A stretch of 34,037 nt of DNA, taken from the NCBI GenBank assembly GCA_003232595.1, contig QIIJ01000096.1:1-34037 (forward strand), in the 5' to 3' direction. The first letter of the stretch is position 1; each line of letters opens with the position of its first letter. Positions 24,691-32,907 of this stretch are shown in pieces. The notes beneath the pieces were generated by a model. The model was not told the DNA's origin and did no database searches. It saw nothing but the letters and a program-made list of their open reading frames with translations. The position numbers and the translations under genes are program-made. The DNA comes from Aurantimonadaceae bacterium (GTDB lineage Bacteria > Pseudomonadota > Alphaproteobacteria > Rhizobiales > Rhizobiaceae).

Positions 24691-24713
24691 AAAAAAACCG
24701 CCCGATAGGCGGC
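24691..24713 (-). terminator. intrinsic terminator after the GTA tail operon
   Basis: On the minus strand CCGCC pairs with GGCGG across a five-base loop and is followed at once by seven T residues, a textbook Rho-independent terminator 26 bases after the megatron stop. The holin ribosome site begins directly after the T-run. Confidence 0.87.
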
Positions 24714-24738
24714 GTTTGGGATTTTGTTTGTAGAATTA

Positions 24739-27700
24739 CTATTGCAGGACTACCGCCAGACTGGCAGCAGCTCCTGCACCATGGCTGGCGCTCAACTGTT
24801 TGACCTCCACGGTTATGTTGGCTGGAAATGTTGCAATATCGGCCAATTGTTCGGCACGCGAATATGTCAGCTGTGGTTCACCAACCTGCCACGAGCGCAA
24901 CGGGATGCCGGATGAGCTGACTTTGACTTGATAAGCCTCACTATCTTCGCTCATCGGAATTTCACCGTCATACCAGGCATCAGCGTTAATCCGGTCGCGT
25001 CGCATCCAGGTAAATTCAATGTCATCACCCGACTGCAATTCAGACCTCAAATGAACAGGTTCATAAGGCAGATATCCCCGTATTCCGGGGACAAATTGCT
25101 GACCGGGATTGGTACTTTCAGAAATTGCAGTTCCTGAAGCGGCTACTTTCCAGTTCAGATCAAGCCCAACCTCAGACGGTTCGTAGGAAAGCGAAGCCAC
25201 ACCCCTGTCGATCAATACAAAAGGTGATCCGGCTATCGCGCCTGAAGCCATTTCGGCATCGGTGCCGGCCTGCCCTCGCAGTAGATTGGCGAGGCGCCAG
25301 GTATTTGTTCCGATCAGTGTGGCATTGGCAAACTGAATGACTTCCCAGCCACCGTTTTGCGAACGGATTGCTGCAATATTGGCTCCGTTGAGAACTTGCA
25401 GTTCCGGTTGGGCGGAAAGTGTTCCCTCGAATATCTCAACATTGATCTCACCTGCGCGGTCCCAGACGCCGGCATGCCCGGACGAGACCGGCGCATTTAA
25501 TCGACCGATGGTAGCACGCAAGTTGAGCGACTGGCGAAAACTATAGCTTTCCAGATCAGGAGCGGAATAAAGATTGAACTGACCCGGCCATGGCTCGCTG
25601 GAAACTGCAACGCGTGAGGCATTGCCGGCATTGGTGCCGGACAACAGGGGCAAATCCATCAGATACATCAACGGCAGGCCGGAACGGGCCACGTTACTTG
25701 CAACAGGCAGTCGCGATTGACAGTAACTCAGCGACGTTGTTGTGGTTTCGATGGAACGCAAATCAACCGACAGATCATCTCCATCTTCAATACGGGTGAT
25801 CAACCAGTTTCCAGTCAGCGAGGGCAAATCAAATGTCACCTGATCACCGACCTCAAGTTGCTGATAGCGACGGGGCATTTTTATCTGCACAGAATTGCGA
25901 CCAATCCAGGCGGCACGCAGCCAGTTGTCAACAAGCGGCAGGGCCAGTTCCTGCGGCATAATCAGCGGTGCACCCATGCTCACCTGCCGCTCACTGCCAC
26001 CCTCAATACGGCGCGAATAGGTGGCGGTTTGCCGAAACTCAAGCTGTGGGTCTGAATGTTCCAGCACCACGGATTTAGGAAGCTCAATTTCCTGAATACG
26101 TTTGATGATGGTTTGAGGTCTGTCTTTTATTTCTGAAAATTCATCACTTGCGAGCAGTTCAGGTTTCCGTTTTCCAGCGGTGCGAAAGATCAGTATTTTT
26201 CCCTGCTCAAGAACTTCGATCTGGTAGAGGTCAGTCAGAGCCTGAATTGCACCGCGAGCTGAAGTCAGACTTGAAATCGCGTATCCATCAGCAAACCCGT
26301 GAACTTCGCTCACGTCAAAGTCAAAAAACCCGTGATCGCTGAGAATGGCCGCAAGCACATCACCAAGACGCGCGCCACCCAAACGTCCATTGAGCCAGTG
26401 GCCAAGCCGCCAGTTTTCACCATCGCTCCAAAGTATATTGTTTTCCGGAAAATCGGGATAGGGGCGTACATCCCAAGCCCAAAGATGGATGTTCTCCGCG
26501 TCCACCATGCGACCGGAATAGACTGTGGCCTGCGGGTTATTGGCTTCCTGGAAACCAGGAACTGTCGGATCCCAGTGATGTTGATGGGCCGTTAGATAAG
26601 AAGCCTGAACCGCATCATCACGATTGCCGTTGGAGAAATATGGATAAAAACTTTCTGATGACTTGGGATCGACAAATACATTGGGCTGGTTTGCTCCCTT
26701 GTCGATGGCGGGGCAGCCAATTTCGGTAAACCAGATCGGCTTCATCTGCGGTAGCCACGGGGAGGCACCGGAAATTTCAACTCCATCGACGCGCGGAATA
26801 TGGTTATTGTTCCACCAGCTTTGCAAGTCTTTGAAACGATAGACCCAGGGCTTCCCCAGCCCGTCGGTGATCGGTGTTCTGGTTCCCGTATGACGGTCGT
26901 CATCACCGGCATAGTACCAGTCGAAACCCTCTCCCGCATTGATATTGGCCGACATAGACAGGGCATCACGAGACGAAGTCCCCTCGCCATCGGGTGCGCC
27001 TTCATCGCGCCAATCGCTGAGCGGCATGTAATTATCTATTGCCACAATGTCGATATTGGTGTCGGCCCATAGCGGATCAAGATTGTAAAACACATCGCCC
27101 GATCCATCGCCCGGTTGATAACCAAAATATTCCGACCAGTCTGCGGCATAGGTGATTTTTGGGGCAGACCCCAGAATTGAACGGACATCGCCAGCCAATA
27201 CGCGAAGATGATCGACAAAGGGAAAGGAGCCGTTTTCATCCTGAACCCGAGTAATACCGCGCAACTCCGAGCCAATCAAAAAGGCGTCAACACCACCTGC
27301 AAGGGCGCAGAGTTTTGCATAATGGAGAATAAATCGGCGATAGGACCACTCCGCCGGGCCGGAATAGGTGATGGTATTGTTACTTTCGATAAAATCAGCC
27401 GGTTGAGCGCTGCCGATGAAGGCATCAATCTGAGATTTTGCCAACGCCGTTTTATCGGCAGAGGATGGCTGACCAATTGCAGGATTGCAGGTAACCCGCC
27501 CGCGCCAGGGATAATTTGGTTGAACACTGGCACCATAGGGATCAGGCAGATTATTCGTATCTGGAATATCCATCAGCAGAAAAGGATAAAATGTCACCTT
27601 AAGACCACGGGCGTGAACATCCTGAATAGCCCGGATGATACTGCTGTCAGAAGGTGTTCCACCATAGGCTGGCCGGCCATCAGTCAGACTAACAAGACCG

Positions 27701-28638
27701 GCACTGCTGCGGGAAACCCCGGAAACCTGCCACTCCTCGCCCTCGAGTATTTCGCGGGTTGCTGTTTCAACCTGTGGCTGACAACTGCAATCACCGACCC
27801 GCAGGTCGTCGCCAAACCAGGATGTTATCAATGCTGTGCTTTGCAAATTTGGACAAATCGCCTGCAATTCGTCCAGTGAGGCTATCCAGTCGCTGGCTGC
27901 AAGTGTGTTGTTGGTGTTCAGCCCAACACTGGTCAACGTGTCTTTCTTCTCGACAACTGGCAACGGGTCATAACCAAATTCAGAAGCGCCGGGCAGAAGC
28001 GCTACTGCCTTCACCCGTTTTTCCAACTGACCCACCGGTTTAATTACCTCTACCGCAATTTGAGGAATACGGTTGCCAAACCTCTCAAGCGGCAGGCGTT
28101 CGAACACAATATAGGCCAGACCCCGATAGGACGGCGCGTTGCCTGCGCCCTGTTTAGCTTCGATAAGGCTGTCAGGCAGCTGGTTCTCGTCACCTCGATA
28201 TACGCGAATGGTGTAATCATTCTGGTTGAGCAATTTGCCATCGACCCAGATGCGGCGCGCGCAGGCTATTTCCCCTTCGCACAGGCCGATGGCGAAATTG
28301 GCAAAATAACTGTAGTTGGTTACATGGGTTTTGGGCCCGCCCTTACCACCCTGGCTCTGGGTTTCCTGAACTTCCTCAAAACGGGTGGCCCAGATTATCT
28401 GACCCGACAGACGCGCACGGCCATAGAGGCGCGAAATAGGCGTTCCTTCTTCCGAGGAAAGAAACTGGGCGTTTTTCAGCCTTGGACCTTCAATCGCCCG
28501 GTCGCCAGGCCCGAACAATTCCCGGTCAATCAAATATCCGGCAGCAGCTCCAATCGCGCGACCTACAGCCGCCCCCACCGGCCCACCGATGGCCCCACCG
28601 ATAACGGTGCCTGCAACCTGTAAAACTACGGTGGCCAT
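24739..28638 (-). CDS. GTA host-specificity/baseplate 'megatron' protein (RcGTA g15-like)
   Basis: At 1299 residues this is the largest protein of the cluster; its R. capsulatus counterpart forms the tail tip and contacts the recipient cell. The N-terminus is a glycine-zipper hydrophobic segment (about 8-36, GTVIGGAIGGPVGAAVGRAI). A baseplate-like region follows, then a TIM-barrel glycosidase-like domain (about 330-670), then tail-associated beta domains to the end. In the barrel, GSELRG (Glu458) and FTEIGC (Glu639) lie where clan A glycosidases have the acid/base and nucleophile glutamates, so it may cleave a cell-surface glycan. The start ATG shares one base with the g14 stop (TAATG). It is the last gene before the operon terminator. 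Confidence 0.95.
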   Translation of the reverse strand: MATVVLQVAGTVIGGAIGGPVGAAVGRAIGAAAGYLIDRELFGPGDRAIEGPRLKNAQFLSSEEGTPISRLYGRARLSGQIIWATRFEEVQETQSQGGKGGPKTHVTNYSYFANFAIGLCEGEIACARRIWVDGKLLNQNDYTIRVYRGDENQLPDSLIEAKQGAGNAPSYRGLAYIVFERLPLERFGNRIPQIAVEVIKPVGQLEKRVKAVALLPGASEFGYDPLPVVEKKDTLTSVGLNTNNTLAASDWIASLDELQAICPNLQSTALITSWFGDDLRVGDCSCQPQVETATREILEGEEWQVSGVSRSSAGLVSLTDGRPAYGGTPSDSSIIRAIQDVHARGLKVTFYPFLLMDIPDTNNLPDPYGASVQPNYPWRGRVTCNPAIGQPSSADKTALAKSQIDAFIGSAQPADFIESNNTITYSGPAEWSYRRFILHYAKLCALAGGVDAFLIGSELRGITRVQDENGSFPFVDHLRVLAGDVRSILGSAPKITYAADWSEYFGYQPGDGSGDVFYNLDPLWADTNIDIVAIDNYMPLSDWRDEGAPDGEGTSSRDALSMSANINAGEGFDWYYAGDDDRHTGTRTPITDGLGKPWVYRFKDLQSWWNNNHIPRVDGVEISGASPWLPQMKPIWFTEIGCPAIDKGANQPNVFVDPKSSESFYPYFSNGNRDDAVQASYLTAHQHHWDPTVPGFQEANNPQATVYSGRMVDAENIHLWAWDVRPYPDFPENNILWSDGENWRLGHWLNGRLGGARLGDVLAAILSDHGFFDFDVSEVHGFADGYAISSLTSARGAIQALTDLYQIEVLEQGKILIFRTAGKRKPELLASDEFSEIKDRPQTIIKRIQEIELPKSVVLEHSDPQLEFRQTATYSRRIEGGSERQVSMGAPLIMPQELALPLVDNWLRAAWIGRNSVQIKMPRRYQQLEVGDQVTFDLPSLTGNWLITRIEDGDDLSVDLRSIETTTTSLSYCQSRLPVASNVARSGLPLMYLMDLPLLSGTNAGNASRVAVSSEPWPGQFNLYSAPDLESYSFRQSLNLRATIGRLNAPVSSGHAGVWDRAGEINVEIFEGTLSAQPELQVLNGANIAAIRSQNGGWEVIQFANATLIGTNTWRLANLLRGQAGTDAEMASGAIAGSPFVLIDRGVASLSYEPSEVGLDLNWKVAASGTAISESTNPGQQFVPGIRGYLPYEPVHLRSELQSGDDIEFTWMRRDRINADAWYDGEIPMSEDSEAYQVKVSSSGIPLRSWQVGEPQLTYSRAEQLADIATFPANITVEVKQLSASHGAGAAASLAVVLQ

Positions 28639-29084
28639 TAGCTCGATACTCCTGGAAATCGAAAGGTCTTGACAAGGCAGCGATGCCAGAAGTCACCCAT
28701 GGCACTTTCGACGACCGATGCACCGTCATAGGCATGAATGAAGCGCGCGCTGCCAGAGTAGATGCCCAGATGTTTGGCCGGTGATTTTGCCCGCATCCGA
28801 AACAACAATACATCGCCAGGGCAAACCAGCCCATTTTGCACCGGATCAAAATGTGCCTCAGCGGCTGCAAGCAAATTTTCTCTTCCGCCGCTTTCGGCCC
28901 AGCTTGCCGAATAGGCCGGTGTGACTTCAGGTTCTTCGCCAACAAGTTCACGCCACACACCACGCACCAGCCCGAGGCAATCACAACCTATGTTTTTGAG
29001 CGATGCCTGATGGATATAGGGCGTACCGATCCAGGACCGGGTCTCATCGACGATCCTTTGGCCTGTCAGTTTATTCGGGGTCAT
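28638..29084 (-). CDS. GTA NlpC/P60 cell-wall peptidase (RcGTA g14-like)
   Basis: This is a 148-residue NlpC/P60-family cysteine peptidase. The catalytic cysteine is in IGCDCLGLVRGVW and the catalytic histidine in AKHLGIYSG. In GTA particles this protein is a tail component that opens recipient peptidoglycan during DNA delivery, so it should not be read as a lysis endolysin. AGGA six bases before ATG 29084 is a good ribosome site. It follows g13 by eight bases and overlaps g15 by one base. The extra cysteine two residues before the catalytic one is typical of the GTA branch. Confidence 0.94.
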   Translation of the reverse strand: MTPNKLTGQRIVDETRSWIGTPYIHQASLKNIGCDCLGLVRGVWRELVGEEPEVTPAYSASWAESGGRENLLAAAEAHFDPVQNGLVCPGDVLLFRMRAKSPAKHLGIYSGSARFIHAYDGASVVESAMGDFWHRCLVKTFRFPGVSS

Positions 29085-29092
29085 TAGCGTTC

Positions 29093-29983
29093 CTACTGGA
29101 CCAGAGGGCTACCGTCGTGGTCTGTCGCCTTGTCGGCATAACTCAGTGAAAAATCATTGCCTGGCATGTGAGGAAAGCCGCGAAAATTGAGGTGGTTGTT
29201 GAACTTGCTCTTGCAGGTTTCAAAGCACTTGTCGCAACCTGCTGTTAGCTCGAAACTATCATCGGTCTGAACCTCAAACGGCATCGGCTTCCAGAGTTGG
29301 AGGGTAATTGCCGCGCCATCATCGACACTGCCTGCAACTTCAACTGCAAGATCTGTGTTGGCGCCTGAGATCCATAACAAATGCCCGCGGGCAAACCAGT
29401 TATCGTTAAAACCCATTGGACCGGCAATCTCAAAGCTTATATTACTGTATATTTTGGATACAGCTCCGGCGGTCGCAAATGCCGGTTGTTGCAAATCAAC
29501 ATCACAGTGGTTGTCGCCCAGTACTGCATCACATAACGGCATGAACAACCGACCTTTCGTCTGGTCGAGCTGATTGGTGAGGCTTCTGAATTCAGCAACA
29601 AATCGATTGTCCTCGCGGGTGATTTCACCCAGATACCCGATCCGCAGCATTTCGCGTTCTTCAATATTCAACCAGTTTACCAACCAGGTTTCAACTTTTG
29701 CATTGTCGTAACGCCCGGCGGAAAGATCGGTTTCGCTGAGGAGATTTGAAGAAAAAACACCTGCTACTTCCTGAGTATCAATATTCAATCCCAGCATGGC
29801 TTCGGCGGCAGAGGCTTCAAAACCCGCAAGAGCTTCGAAATCCGTGCCGCCAAAACTCAGTTTCACATCATGATCGGTGAACCCCAAAATAGTGTTGTCG
29901 GCACGGATGAGTTTCCAGCAATAACACAAAGTTGTGCAGGTGCCATCAAGGTGAGCACGCAGGCCCGGTTCCAACTTTCTCAT
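29093..29983 (-). CDS. GTA hub protein, DUF2163 (RcGTA g13-like)
   Basis: This 296-residue protein carries the N-terminal DUF2163 pattern (LRAHLDGTCTTLCYCWKLIRAD, DHDVKLSFGG) and the C-terminal phage_BR0599-like region. The latter has MPLCDAVLGDNHCDVDL and the cysteine cluster GCDKCFETCKSKF, followed by the conserved FRGFPHMPGND. It is the tail hub that links the distal tail to the megatron. As I recall, structural work on the R. capsulatus particle found an iron-sulfur cluster in the hub; the grouped cysteines here fit that. The start overlaps the g12 stop as ATGA, so the two are coupled. Confidence 0.94.
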   Translation of the reverse strand: MRKLEPGLRAHLDGTCTTLCYCWKLIRADNTILGFTDHDVKLSFGGTDFEALAGFEASAAEAMLGLNIDTQEVAGVFSSNLLSETDLSAGRYDNAKVETWLVNWLNIEEREMLRIGYLGEITREDNRFVAEFRSLTNQLDQTKGRLFMPLCDAVLGDNHCDVDLQQPAFATAGAVSKIYSNISFEIAGPMGFNDNWFARGHLLWISGANTDLAVEVAGSVDDGAAITLQLWKPMPFEVQTDDSFELTAGCDKCFETCKSKFNNHLNFRGFPHMPGNDFSLSYADKATDHDGSPLVQ

Positions 29984-30630
29984 GATTTGATCTCGACCAG
30001 GGGGATGGAAGGAATATCACCGGCTTCAAACGCAGCCAGATTGATGCGCAATTGGTCTGTAGCAAAGCGCACCGGCACGTCGAACAGGTAACCTGCGGTG
30101 ATGGTTGTGCCGTTTGCAGGGATATTGCCTGGCTGAAATGTTATTTCGCCTGTCGCATAGTCGATTGAGTAATCGACAGCTTCATTTTGAGCAATTCCGT
30201 CAACTTCTATTGTCAGCGAACCTGCAACCGGCTTGATAATTGCCCGCGAATAGGCTGTTGCACCGCTGCCAAATGTCTTGACCATTTGGAACAGAACAGT
30301 TGCACCATCGCCAATGCCAATAGGCTGATCTGTTGCTGAAGGAACCTGCATGGGCGGGCAGGATTTCCAATCCAGCGGATCTTTAAAACGAAAACCAAAC
30401 AATGCGCCGCGCCGCTCTTCAAAAAAAGCAATGATTGCATATAGATCGTCGAGATTTTTCACGCCAAAGCCGGCATCATAACGGCGGCGTGAATTCTGCC
30501 AGCGTGCATTGCGCTGCTCATGGCCGGAGCCAAGGGTGACAATCTCGGTGCGGCGCTCCGGCCCGCCGCTTGAACCAAGGGCAATTGCAGTTGGAAACCG
30601 CACCTCGTGAAAGGATTGTATCAGGGGCAC
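29980..30630 (-). CDS. GTA distal tail protein, DUF2460 (RcGTA g12-like)
   Basis: This 216-residue protein matches DUF2460: FHEVRFPTAIALGSSGGPERRTEIVTLGSGHEQRN, then DDLYAIIAFFEERRGALFGFRFKDP and a beta-rich C-terminus. It forms the distal tail ring on which the hub assembles. The start is a GTG at 30630, with AGGAG seven bases upstream, so the in-frame extension to 30678 that overlaps the tape-measure gene is not real. The ribosome site sits on the tape-measure stop codon, which couples the two genes. Confidence 0.94.
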   Translation of the reverse strand: MPLIQSFHEVRFPTAIALGSSGGPERRTEIVTLGSGHEQRNARWQNSRRRYDAGFGVKNLDDLYAIIAFFEERRGALFGFRFKDPLDWKSCPPMQVPSATDQPIGIGDGATVLFQMVKTFGSGATAYSRAIIKPVAGSLTIEVDGIAQNEAVDYSIDYATGEITFQPGNIPANGTTITAGYLFDVPVRFATDQLRINLAAFEAGDIPSIPLVEIKS

Positions 30631-30640
30631 TATGCTTCTC

Positions 30641-31231
30641 CTAAAGACTGCGCCTGCCGCGCCCGACAGCACGAGCAAGCATGGCCGTCAGTTGAGCTTC
30701 GGATTTGCGGAAACCTTCGACATCGGGTGTTTGCACATTGAACACAATGTTGGTTGACGCGCCCTGCGGGGTCGTCCGCACGCCAAGCCTGCCATCAGCA
30801 CCGCGCGCCAGCGGCAGAATTGCCTCTGCTCCTGCTTCGCCCATCAGCCCGGTCTGGTTTCCAGCCTGGAAGAATGTCGGGGTGGAAACCACGCCACCAT
30901 GTGCAAAAGGCACTATGCCACTGCCATCGACTACTCCGCCACTGGCAAAGGCAGCTGTGCCTCCAATGGATGAAAATACAGAAGAAAACAGTCCTGATAC
31001 AAGATTTTCAAGCGGTTTTAAGCCCTGCTTCAACGCCATGGTTGAGAACTGCATGCCGATAGAACGCAAGACGTCTCCAAACGACCTGCCAGAAATAATG
31101 GCATTCGACAGTGTACGGCTGACACTTGCACCGAAGCGCTCTGACTGGCGGGTAAGGTCTTCCATAGCACGCTGAAACGGCGAAATGTCCGCCTCCACAG
31201 GAATGGTGAATGTATCAATATTGGTGCTCAT
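30641..31231 (-). CDS. GTA tail tape-measure protein (RcGTA g11-like)
   Basis: This 196-residue protein has an amphipathic N-terminal helix (SPFQRAMEDLTRQSERFGASVSRTL) and a central hydrophobic region (LVSGLFSSVFSSIGGTAAFASGG). The GGVV repeats and LMGEAGAEAILPLARGADGRLGVR motif are common to tape-measure C-termini. Tape-measure length sets tail length; under 200 residues implies the short tail typical of GTA particles and not a full siphovirus tail. ATG 31231 has AGGAG eight bases upstream and begins one base after the preceding stop. Confidence 0.92.
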   Translation of the reverse strand: MSTNIDTFTIPVEADISPFQRAMEDLTRQSERFGASVSRTLSNAIISGRSFGDVLRSIGMQFSTMALKQGLKPLENLVSGLFSSVFSSIGGTAAFASGGVVDGSGIVPFAHGGVVSTPTFFQAGNQTGLMGEAGAEAILPLARGADGRLGVRTTPQGASTNIVFNVQTPDVEGFRKSEAQLTAMLARAVGRGRRSL

Positions 31232-31232
31232 T

Positions 31233-31436
31233 TTACCGGCTCCTGTCAGGGTTTTGCTGCATCAATTGATCAAGCGTTTCGCGGGCCATTGGTACGGACC
31301 CATTCGTCTGATGAGCCATCATTGCAGCATTGAGTTCGTGCATGGTCATCGACCAGAATGCTTCTGGAGAAATGCGCAACCGCCCAAAAGCAAACTGCAT
31401 TGCGTCCGCCCAGGGAAAAGGCTCTGGTTCAGCCAA
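31233..31436 (-). CDS. GTA tail assembly chaperone (RcGTA g10.1-like)
   Basis: This small protein has FPWADAMQFAFGRLRISPEAFWSMTMHELNAAM, the pattern of the rcc01693-type tail chaperone that helps load tail subunits on the tape measure. The family is short (60-80 residues). I therefore prefer a TTG start at 31436, which overlaps the g10 stop by eight bases and has AAGGA eleven bases upstream. An ATG at 31493 would give 86 residues but overlaps g10 by 65 bases and adds an unrelated N-terminus. The start is the uncertain part; the gene itself is secure. Confidence 0.85.
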   Translation of the reverse strand: MAEPEPFPWADAMQFAFGRLRISPEAFWSMTMHELNAAMMAHQTNGSVPMARETLDQLMQQNPDRSR

Positions 31437-31767
31437 CGGGCAAAGCTTCCTTGTTCGGATTGCTAAATGTCGCATTGAGTAATTCGGCGACAATTATTGC
31501 AAATCCGGTAGCTCCGCCCTCGGCCTGCATATCGGCAATATCCGCGTTGGAAACCGTGTGACCCGCGCCGCGCAGGCCTGCACCGATTATTTTTAACATG
31601 TCGGTGGAAGCAAGCCGCCCGGAGGAAAAACGCTCGGCAAGGCAGGTAATATCGTCAGCTTCAAAAGCCGCTTCCAATTCCGCCAGCGCTCCAAGGGTGA
31701 GGCAAAGCACATAATCTTTCCCGTCAAGTTTTGCCTGCACTTCGCCACGGTGTCTGTTGATGATCAT
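31429..31767 (-). CDS. GTA gp10-family tail protein/chaperone (RcGTA g10-like)
   Basis: This 112-residue protein matches the 'gene transfer agent family protein' GTA_gp10. IINRHRGEVQAKLDGKDYVLCLTLGALAELEAAF is the conserved N-terminal half, with a helical C-terminus. It resembles the tail-tube chaperones that sit between the major tail protein and tape-measure genes in siphoviruses. Its start shares ATGA with the major tail gene stop and its end overlaps the next chaperone, the region where phages often use a frameshift; here the second chaperone has its own plausible start. Confidence 0.93.
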   Translation of the reverse strand: MIINRHRGEVQAKLDGKDYVLCLTLGALAELEAAFEADDITCLAERFSSGRLASTDMLKIIGAGLRGAGHTVSNADIADMQAEGGATGFAIIVAELLNATFSNPNKEALPVG

Positions 31768-32180
31768 GGGGCCACCGTGAATGTGAGTACACCGGCGGAT
31801 TCTATTGCCAGTTCATAGGAAACTTCGCCATTGTGATTGCCGGCATATTCAAGCGACGTCAGTTGAAACAGACCTTCGATGGTGCCAAAATCCGGTACGA
31901 TAACCTGCCATGGCACTATTGTGCTGTTGAAGAATATCTCGCGAATATCCGTATCGGACTGGCCGTCCTTGAATATCCCGGAACCATTGATTGAAGCGCG
32001 CTGCACTCCGCTTCCGGCAAGCAACTCGCGCCATCGGCCTACAGATTCAAAATCTGTAACATCAACGGCCTCCGCGTTAAATGCAATGCGTCTTGAGCGC
32101 ATGCCGGCGACGGTGACAAAACTGCCTGTGGTATTTTTGTCGATTTTCAACAGAAGGTCTTTGCCTTTTTGGGCGGACAT
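31764..32180 (-). CDS. GTA major tail protein (RcGTA g9-like, TP901-1 family)
   Basis: This 138-residue tail-tube subunit begins with KGKDLLLKIDKNTTGSFVTVAG. It has the family motif NAEAVDVTDFESVGRWRELLAGSGVQRASINGSGIF and a beta-rich C-terminus. It would polymerise around the tape measure to form the tail tube. AAAGGA seven bases before ATG 32180 is the strongest ribosome site in this operon, fitting a protein needed in many copies. A 21-base gap before it is one of the few non-overlapping junctions. Confidence 0.95.
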   Translation of the reverse strand: MSAQKGKDLLLKIDKNTTGSFVTVAGMRSRRIAFNAEAVDVTDFESVGRWRELLAGSGVQRASINGSGIFKDGQSDTDIREIFFNSTIVPWQVIVPDFGTIEGLFQLTSLEYAGNHNGEVSYELAIESAGVLTFTVAP

Positions 32181-32201
32181 GGTGGTATCCTTTTTGTGGG
32201 A

Positions 32202-32612
32202 TTAAATTTTTGGTTCGGTTATTGCGCTGAAGCGCATGATGCCGTGCATGCGGCCTGAATCGGGGTCATAGCGCGCTTCAGAAAATTCCAGCCGCAGATT
32301 GACGATGTGATGGTCCTGCGCCGTAAGCGGCATATCGTGCAGGGCACTGGTGATTTCCTGCTGAACCGCGTAGGATTCCATGCGCCCGGAATTGCGTGAC
32401 CAGGTGTGGACGGTGATCAAATGAGATGCACCGCTCTCGGTTGACGTGCTCCAGTCAGTGCTCGTGGCACGGCCCAACACCACATATGGGAATGCCTCTT
32501 TTTCCGGGTGATGATCGTGGATTTTTACCCCGCCCAATACGGTTACAAGGGCAGAATTATTGACGAGTGCTGTATAGATGGATTTCTGCAGGTCAGCGGC
32601 GGGGTGAATCAC
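32202..32612 (-). CDS. GTA tail terminator, DUF3168 (RcGTA g8-like)
   Basis: This 136-residue protein matches DUF3168: LQKSIYTALVNNSALVTVLGGVKIHDHHPE, FPYVVLGRATSTDWSTSTESG and HLITVHTWSRNSG. The family caps the tail tube at the head end. The start is GTG 32612, which shares GTGA with the preceding stop and has AAAGGAGG five bases upstream. Confidence 0.94.
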   Translation of the reverse strand: MIHPAADLQKSIYTALVNNSALVTVLGGVKIHDHHPEKEAFPYVVLGRATSTDWSTSTESGASHLITVHTWSRNSGRMESYAVQQEITSALHDMPLTAQDHHIVNLRLEFSEARYDPDSGRMHGIMRFSAITEPKI

Positions 32613-32899
32613 GGCAGCCTCCTTTGTACATTCAGGCTCGACCGGGTTTCAAACCCCCGTTCTGGCGACGATTGTGAGCCATAGGCGGTATTCCACATTC
32701 CGGGAGCGGAGAATGAAATAGACCACGACAAAGGCCCGGTCTGTCTAACCCTGCTTTCAAGGCCAGGATAGGTCTTGGCATTGGTTTCAAAAATGTCGTC
32801 CGCCAATAAATTTGCAGCCTTTTCCAATCGTTCATCAAGCACAATTCCGTACAGTGCTTTTTGAAGGGAACCGGTAAGATCAGCAGTTGTGTATTTCAT
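32609..32899 (-). CDS. probable HK97 gp10-like head-tail/tail-completion protein, extra gene between g7 and g8
   Basis: This 96-residue protein sits between the head-tail adaptor and tail terminator genes, where HK97-type phages encode a gp10-family protein. LDERLEKAANLLADDIFETNAKTYPG, RVRQTGPLSWSISFSAPGMWNTAYGSQSSPERGFE resembles that family (helix, then LxRSL/VR and a WxIxxSAPxxx-x-EYG-like motif). To my knowledge R. capsulatus GTA has no separate gene here. The start is unclear: ATG 32899 lies 14 bases after GGAAGGA, while GTG 32911 shares GTGA with the g7 stop but is only two bases from it. The end shares GTGA with the next start, so it is embedded in the coupled chain and is surely translated. 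Confidence 0.75.
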   Translation of the reverse strand: MKYTTADLTGSLQKALYGIVLDERLEKAANLLADDIFETNAKTYPGLESRVRQTGPLSWSISFSAPGMWNTAYGSQSSPERGFETRSSLNVQRRLP

Positions 32900-32907
32900 G
32901 GCATTGT

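Noticed and set aside
27208..28623. Long plus-strand open frames (27208-27879 and 28060-28623) inside the megatron gene
   Set aside because: They are mirror frames of a conserved coding region; the predicted proteins show no family pattern.
28638..29084. NlpC/P60 protein as the missing endolysin of the lysis cassette
   Set aside because: Its place between hub and megatron genes is that of the tail-associated peptidase of GTA particles, which acts on the recipient wall.
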